From assembly GCA_016712745.1 (NCBI GenBank), contig JADJQN010000004.1, positions 124,001 to 188,000 on the forward strand: a stretch of DNA of 64,000 nt, given 5' to 3'. Of this stretch, positions 60,154 to 64,000 are shown one piece after another. Under the pieces are notes generated by a model. It saw only the letters and a list, made by a program, of their open reading frames with translations. It was not told where the DNA came from and searched no databases. This DNA comes from Sandaracinaceae bacterium (GTDB lineage: Bacteria; Myxococcota_A; Polyangia; Polyangiales; JADJQN01). The translations under genes were made by a program, and so were the position numbers. Positions within the stretch are counted from its first letter, which is position 1, and each line of letters begins with the position of its first letter.

Positions 60154-61200
60154 TCAGCGAACGACTGGAATCTGTGCGTCAGCGGCTTCGATGCTGATGT
60201 GCGCTGCGCTCATGAACTGGGCGAGCACAAACTGGAACGCCGTTGCGGCGATCAAGAATACGAACGAGACGATGCCGTATACGATAGTGCCGAGCGCACT
60301 TCCGATCAGGGCAGCGACCGCGCCGATTGCCCAGAACACGAAGATCCCCGCGCACATGACCAAGATGCACAAGATCAACGGCGTAACGTTGCGAAGCGCA
60401 AGCTCGTACGAACGCTTGAGCGCGGCCCCGATGTCGCTCATGCCATTGGCGATTAGGTAGGGCGTCATGCCGAACAGGAATGCGGTTACCAACACTCCGA
60501 CGCCACAGCCGATGACGCCGAGAGCAATGACAAGCCCGCTAATGAAACAACCGATGAGCAACATGCCGAAGTTCTCAGTGGCGCGCTTGAGCACGCCCTG
60601 CACTCCGCCAGCGACGGCCTGCGGACCTTCGAAAAGCAATGCGCGCTGAGTGCGTGTGATGCCGTAGTACAAAACACCGATCAACATCGCGCCGACGAAA
60701 CGCACGATGCCGAAAACGAAGCCAAGCGCGCCAAAGCCCGCGGCGCCGGCGAGCGATCCTGAGTGGAACGCGGAAAGCGTCGCGAGACCGATGATGATGC
60801 TCGGTAGCGCGAATAGCGCGCTTGCCAGAGCGAGCGCGATGTAGGCTTGAATGAGCGCTGGGTTACCGCGCTGCATGAGGAGTTTGAAATTGGCGACCAC
60901 CTCGTCAAACGTTGTGGCGCCACCTGCGGGCGCCCCACCGCCGGGTGGCGGACCCCACGCTTGTCCACCGGGTGGCTGACCACCTGGAGGCTGTCCCCAT
61001 CCGCCTTGTCCACCGGGTGGCTGACCACCCGGCGGCTGTCCCCATCCGCCTTGTCCACCCGGGGGCTGACCACCGGGTGGCTGTCCCCATCCGCCTTGTC
61101 CACCGGGCGGCTGACCACCGGGCGGCGGCGCACCGGGAGGCTGTCCCCATCCACCTTGTCCGCCTTGGGTTTGGATCGTGTCGGATTGGGCGTGCGTCAT
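60154..61200 (-). CDS. Multi-pass membrane protein with Gly/Gln/Pro/Trp repeat N-terminus
   Basis: 348 aa from the ATG at 61200, with GGAGA upstream. Residues about 13-95 are a tandem repeat of GGWGQPPGGQPPGGQ (about four units), expected to be disordered and cytoplasmic. The rest has about six to seven hydrophobic helices (for example IQAYIALALASALFALPSIIIGLA and MLLIGCFISGLVIALGVIGCG). The repeat is encoded by near-identical 45-base units at about 60.94-61.17 kb. I recognise no function; the architecture resembles DUF4013/DUF975-like membrane proteins. Confidence 0.75.
   Translation of the reverse strand: MTHAQSDTIQTQGGQGGWGQPPGAPPPGGQPPGGQGGWGQPPGGQPPGGQGGWGQPPGGQPPGGQGGWGQPPGGQPPGGQAWGPPPGGGAPAGGATTFDEVVANFKLLMQRGNPALIQAYIALALASALFALPSIIIGLATLSAFHSGSLAGAAGFGALGFVFGIVRFVGAMLIGVLYYGITRTQRALLFEGPQAVAGGVQGVLKRATENFGMLLIGCFISGLVIALGVIGCGVGVLVTAFLFGMTPYLIANGMSDIGAALKRSYELALRNVTPLILCILVMCAGIFVFWAIGAVAALIGSALGTIVYGIVSFVFLIAATAFQFVLAQFMSAAHISIEAADAQIPVVR
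60940..61170. repeat. Tandem repeat encoding a Gly/Gln/Pro/Trp-rich segment
   Basis: Units of about 45 bases built from CACCGGGTGGCTGACCACC and TGTCCCCATCCGCCTTG blocks recur four to five times within the membrane-protein gene. The repeat number may vary between strains by slippage or recombination. Confidence 0.75.
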
Positions 61201-61297
61201 TGCATCTCCTCTAGATCGCGGATCAGAACACGCCTCCTCGCGCTTCTCAACATTTGCAAAGTGGGCACTTTTCAAAAAAAGGCTCACATTGCGACGC

Positions 61298-61690
61298 GTG
61301 GAACGTATTGCTTGGATTATGGCGGCCGCGTTTGGATTTCTCGCTGTCGGGTTGGGTGCGTTTGGTGCGCACGGGCTAGGGCCCATTTTTGCGAGAGCGG
61401 CTGATTCGGCGAAGCGGGTCGAGTGGTGGCAGACCGGCGCGCATTACCATCTTACGCACGCGCTCGCGCTAGGCCTTTCGGCCGTGATGCTGTCGCGAAC
61501 GCAGGACCGCGCGGTAAGCGTTGCCGTCTATGCGTTTGCGCTGGGCATCCTTTTCTTTTCCGGCAGTCTCTACACGATGGCGCTTACGGGTGTGCGTGCC
61601 CTGGGCGCTGTGACCCCAATTGGAGGGCTGTGTTTTCTGGTCGGGTGGGGCGCGCTCGCCGTCGCCGCCTTTCGCATGGCTCGCGGCTGA
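61298..61690 (+). CDS. DUF423 family membrane protein
   Basis: 130 aa from a GTG at 61298 that gives the family start (WIMAAAFGFLAVGLGAFGAHGL). An ATG at 61319 would remove the first seven residues. Four transmembrane helices follow (about 5-25, 48-64, 70-88 and 98-120). The conserved WWQTGAHYHLTHALAL and LYTMALTGVRALGAVTPIGGL place it in DUF423, an inner-membrane family of unknown function. The next gene starts 52 bases later. Confidence 0.88.
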   Translation: MERIAWIMAAAFGFLAVGLGAFGAHGLGPIFARAADSAKRVEWWQTGAHYHLTHALALGLSAVMLSRTQDRAVSVAVYAFALGILFFSGSLYTMALTGVRALGAVTPIGGLCFLVGWGALAVAAFRMARG

Positions 61691-61742
61691 TCTTTTCTAC
61701 CGCGCCGGAACCTCGTACTGTGCGCCCTGAAACGAGGGGCTG

Positions 61743-64000
61743 ATGGCAAAGTGGGGGCAGTTCGCATTCGTGGTTTTTGTGTTGGCGTTGTCGGGTTGCG
61801 CAAACCTCTTCAAGGTCGACGTTCCAGATGGATCTGTGCCGGATGCTGGAACTCCGTACGGCGGCGCGTGCACTGACTCGACTTCGTGTCGCGTAGGCCT
61901 TGTCTGTGCAGCAGGTCAGTGCACGACGAGCGGAACCGGAACAGAAGGCAGCCTCTGTCAGCTCACCGGCGACTGCGGCGCCGGCCTCTTCTGCAATTCG
62001 CAACGCGTGTGTGCAACTGCGGGCGAGAGCGGCGTGGGTGAAGCATGCGATGGCACAGCGGATTGCGAAGCAGGTCTCAACTGCGTTGTCTTTGGTTTCT
62101 ATGGCGGATGCGCGGCGAGTGGAACGGGCGATGTTGGCGGAACGTGCACGAGCGGCGCGGATTGTCTCGCGGGATTGAGTTGTCTCCCCTCACCCGCCGG
62201 TGGGTCTGCGTGTTTGAGCCCGCCTCCCAGCTCGGTCGCTATTCCGTCGATCCCGTTTTGGGCGGGCGAGTCATGCACTGAAGACCTCGGCGCGCCGCGT
62301 GCATACTTCGACGTCCCGCGCGGTGTTGCTGCGGACGGTGACTTCTATCGCCTTCCGTATCCGAATGACGCTCGTCTCACTGCGACCGGTTTGAATCTCG
62401 CGAATCATCCGCACCCGGGCACCGTATTGCCGGTCGACATCATCGATCGCTACCTACGTGCTTCTGAAGAAGATCTGCACGGCTTCTCGACGAATCCGCG
62501 GATCTTTTTCCGCTTCTCGAGCCGCTACAACTGGGACGCCGTCGGTGGCGCTATCACGCTCGTCGACATTACGCCGAGCTCGCCCACCTACGGACAAGCT
62601 ACCGGTCTTTCGTGGCTCACCCAGTCGGGGATGCTTACGCGCTACATCTGTCCAAACTGGTTTGCGATGCAGCCGCCGCACGGAGCACCATTGCGTCCCG
62701 GCACGACGTATGCGGCAATCGTCTCGACGAGCTTGGTGCCTGCCGATGGCGGCTCGTTCCAAACGTCTCCCGACTTTGCGGCAATGATGGCGGCGACGGC
62801 CCCTAGCGACACGGCGCTCACGGCTGCGTACGCGGCGTATGCGCCTTTGCGCGCCTACTTGGCCAGCGTCAGTCGCGATCCGAGCACGGTGCTCAACGCG
62901 ACCGTGTTCACCACGCAAAACGTCGAGAACGTTGTGCAGAGGGCGCGCGAAGTCATTCGCTCGAGTGCTGCGCCGACCGTGTCTGACCTCACTCTGTGCG
63001 ATACTGGCGTTACTTCGCCGTGCGATGACGGCACGCCCGAGCGTTCGTGCGGCGCAGCCGATCCAAACTTCTATGAGATTCACGGGCGCATCGCGTTGCC
63101 GATCTTTCAGCAGGGAACTGCACCTTACGAAACGCCCGAGCAAGGTGGCGGCGTCATGCTGGATGGCAGTGGCAACCCGGTCGTCGCGCGGACGGAGAAC
63201 GTCTGTTTTGCCCTGACGATTCCGAAAGTGGCGGCGATGCCCTCTTCGGGCTGGCCCCTGATGTTGCACGGTCACGGCACCGGAGGCAGTTTCCGTGGTG
63301 CCGCGCGCGGAAACCTTGCGACCAACGTCACCATCGGCGCAGATGTCACGTCGCCAGCAGCAACGCTCACCATCGATTTGCCAGAACATGGCGCACGTCG
63401 CGGCGAGAGCACCCGCTCGTCCGAGCAACTCTTCTACAACTTCGCCAATCCACGCGCTGCGCGTGACAACGTCACGCAAGGTGCCATCGATCTCATGTCG
63501 CTCGTGTACTTCGCGACGTCACACGCAAGCACGGCCGTGACGCTGCCCACCGTCGGCGATACGATGTTCGATCCGACACGCGTGACACTGTTCGCGCATT
63601 CACAGGGCGCGACGCATGCGTCTTTGATGATGCCGTTTGAGACCGAGCTTTTCGCTGTGGTGCTCTCGGGCGATGGCGGCGACCTTACACGCTCTCTCTT
63701 GAGCAAATCAAAACCGGTCGACATCGCTGGCATTCTTCCCTTCGCGCTGCTCGACGCAGACAATGAGGGGAATCTTGCCGGGGGCGAATGGCATCCGGTC
63801 TTGGCGATCTTCCAGCAATATTTCGACAGCGTTGATCCCGTCAACTACGCCCGTCACTTCCGCAACGAGCCTGTCGGCACGGACACAGGACGCCACGTCT
63901 TCATGACCTACGGCCTCGGCGACACCTATTCGCCGGAGCCGACGCTGCAAGCATTGGCGAACGCCGGCAACTTCGAACAAGTGACGCCGCTGCTCACGTC
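61743..64000 (+). CDS. Lipase-like lipoprotein with Cys-rich repeats, 3'-partial
   Basis: At least 752 aa, open to the window end. The ATG at 61743 has GAGGGG upstream. Signal MAKWGQFAFVVFVLALSGC with lipobox LSGC. Residues about 40-160 hold four Cys-rich repeats (GxxC....DCxxGLxC). A Pla-1/cef-like N-terminal segment follows (FYRLPYPNDARLT). The hydrolase part shows LHGHGTGG (oxyanion region), AHSQGATHAS (nucleophile Ser) and a likely acid in YGLGDTYSP; the His would be beyond the edge. VDPVNYARHF matches GDPVNYAKHI in the protein at 44427-47735, so the two are paralogues. Confidence 0.8.
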   Translation, partial: MAKWGQFAFVVFVLALSGCANLFKVDVPDGSVPDAGTPYGGACTDSTSCRVGLVCAAGQCTTSGTGTEGSLCQLTGDCGAGLFCNSQRVCATAGESGVGEACDGTADCEAGLNCVVFGFYGGCAASGTGDVGGTCTSGADCLAGLSCLPSPAGGSACLSPPPSSVAIPSIPFWAGESCTEDLGAPRAYFDVPRGVAADGDFYRLPYPNDARLTATGLNLANHPHPGTVLPVDIIDRYLRASEEDLHGFSTNPRIFFRFSSRYNWDAVGGAITLVDITPSSPTYGQATGLSWLTQSGMLTRYICPNWFAMQPPHGAPLRPGTTYAAIVSTSLVPADGGSFQTSPDFAAMMAATAPSDTALTAAYAAYAPLRAYLASVSRDPSTVLNATVFTTQNVENVVQRAREVIRSSAAPTVSDLTLCDTGVTSPCDDGTPERSCGAADPNFYEIHGRIALPIFQQGTAPYETPEQGGGVMLDGSGNPVVARTENVCFALTIPKVAAMPSSGWPLMLHGHGTGGSFRGAARGNLATNVTIGADVTSPAATLTIDLPEHGARRGESTRSSEQLFYNFANPRAARDNVTQGAIDLMSLVYFATSHASTAVTLPTVGDTMFDPTRVTLFAHSQGATHASLMMPFETELFAVVLSGDGGDLTRSLLSKSKPVDIAGILPFALLDADNEGNLAGGEWHPVLAIFQQYFDSVDPVNYARHFRNEPVGTDTGRHVFMTYGLGDTYSPEPTLQALANAGNFEQVTPLLT

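Noticed and set aside
60940..61170. CRISPR-like array
   Set aside because: The repeats are contiguous, have no spacers and encode a periodic protein segment.
62454..63479. 341-codon open frame antisense to the partial lipase-like gene
   Set aside because: The plus strand is open through the window end with catalytic motifs; the minus-strand frame is Arg-rich noise.

Overview
The window reads as chromosomal DNA of a member of the Myxococcota (myxobacteria or a close relative), of moderately high G+C. This is an inference from four observations. The first gene ends in a MYXO-CTERM-like tail (Cys-x-Cys, hydrophobic helix, Arg cluster). About fourteen of some fifty genes encode lipoproteins with clear lipoboxes. 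Many of these carry Asp/Ala/Gly linkers, Cys-rich repeats or a Kazal domain of the kind common in that phylum. A Tgl/PilW-like TPR lipoprotein precedes rodZ-like and recO genes. I saw no rRNA, tRNA, CRISPR array, phage or insertion sequence. The gene density is high and many genes overlap by 1-8 bases.

Layout. 1-3.6 kb: frameshifted MYXO-CTERM protein, small secreted proteins, thymidine kinase and a one-helix membrane protein. 3.6-7.6 kb: GAF-PAS-PAS-GGDEF diguanylate cyclase, metallo-beta-lactamase-fold hydrolase and RpoH-like sigma factor. 7.6-12.4 kb: heme-motif lipoprotein, homocysteine methyltransferase/MetF fusion, LolB-like lipoprotein and agmatinase-family enzyme. 12.4-17 kb: patatin, PilZ protein, two oligopeptide-ABC ATPases without permeases, and a Crp-family regulator. 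17-20.9 kb: TonB-dependent receptor with a coupled lipoprotein. 21-28.2 kb: Tgl-like/RodZ-like/RecO operon, DCC protein, DUF971 protein with an Hpt kinase and CheY-like regulator, DciA-like protein, RNase D and tRNA-dihydrouridine synthase. 28.2-30.1 kb: a Kazal lipoprotein gene lying between two 87-base hairpin repeats. 30.1-39.5 kb: iron alcohol dehydrogenase, GpsA-like plus PlsB-like pair, acyl-CoA dehydrogenase, and RNase R coupled to pyrimidine-nucleoside phosphorylase. 39.5-53.8 kb: an envelope-protein region with lipoproteins, two paralogous outer-membrane barrels, a giant lipase-like lipoprotein, a Cys-rich lipoprotein between a second family of palindromic repeats, and a pseudo-rhomboid. 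54.1-64 kb: Hsp20, 2-oxoglutarate dehydrogenase E1, lipoprotein, desaturase, uracil-DNA glycosylase, a Gly/Gln/Pro-repeat membrane protein, DUF423 protein, and a second lipase-like lipoprotein cut by the window end.

How the parts fit. Housekeeping functions are DNA repair (RecO, UDG), RNA turnover (RNase D, RNase R, nucleoside phosphorylase), tRNA modification, one-carbon metabolism, the TCA cycle and phospholipid synthesis (GpsA-like with PlsB-like, desaturase). They are interspersed with cell-surface genes that are probably lineage-specific. The strongest candidate for an undescribed system is the co-oriented run at 42.8-50.7 kb: barrel, lipase-like lipoprotein, lipoprotein, paralogous barrel. 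It looks like a surface module for hydrolysis plus uptake or export. The most striking non-coding signals are two families of REPIN-like palindromes at gene ends and a hairpin that hides the ribosome binding site of the lipoprotein gene at 7643.
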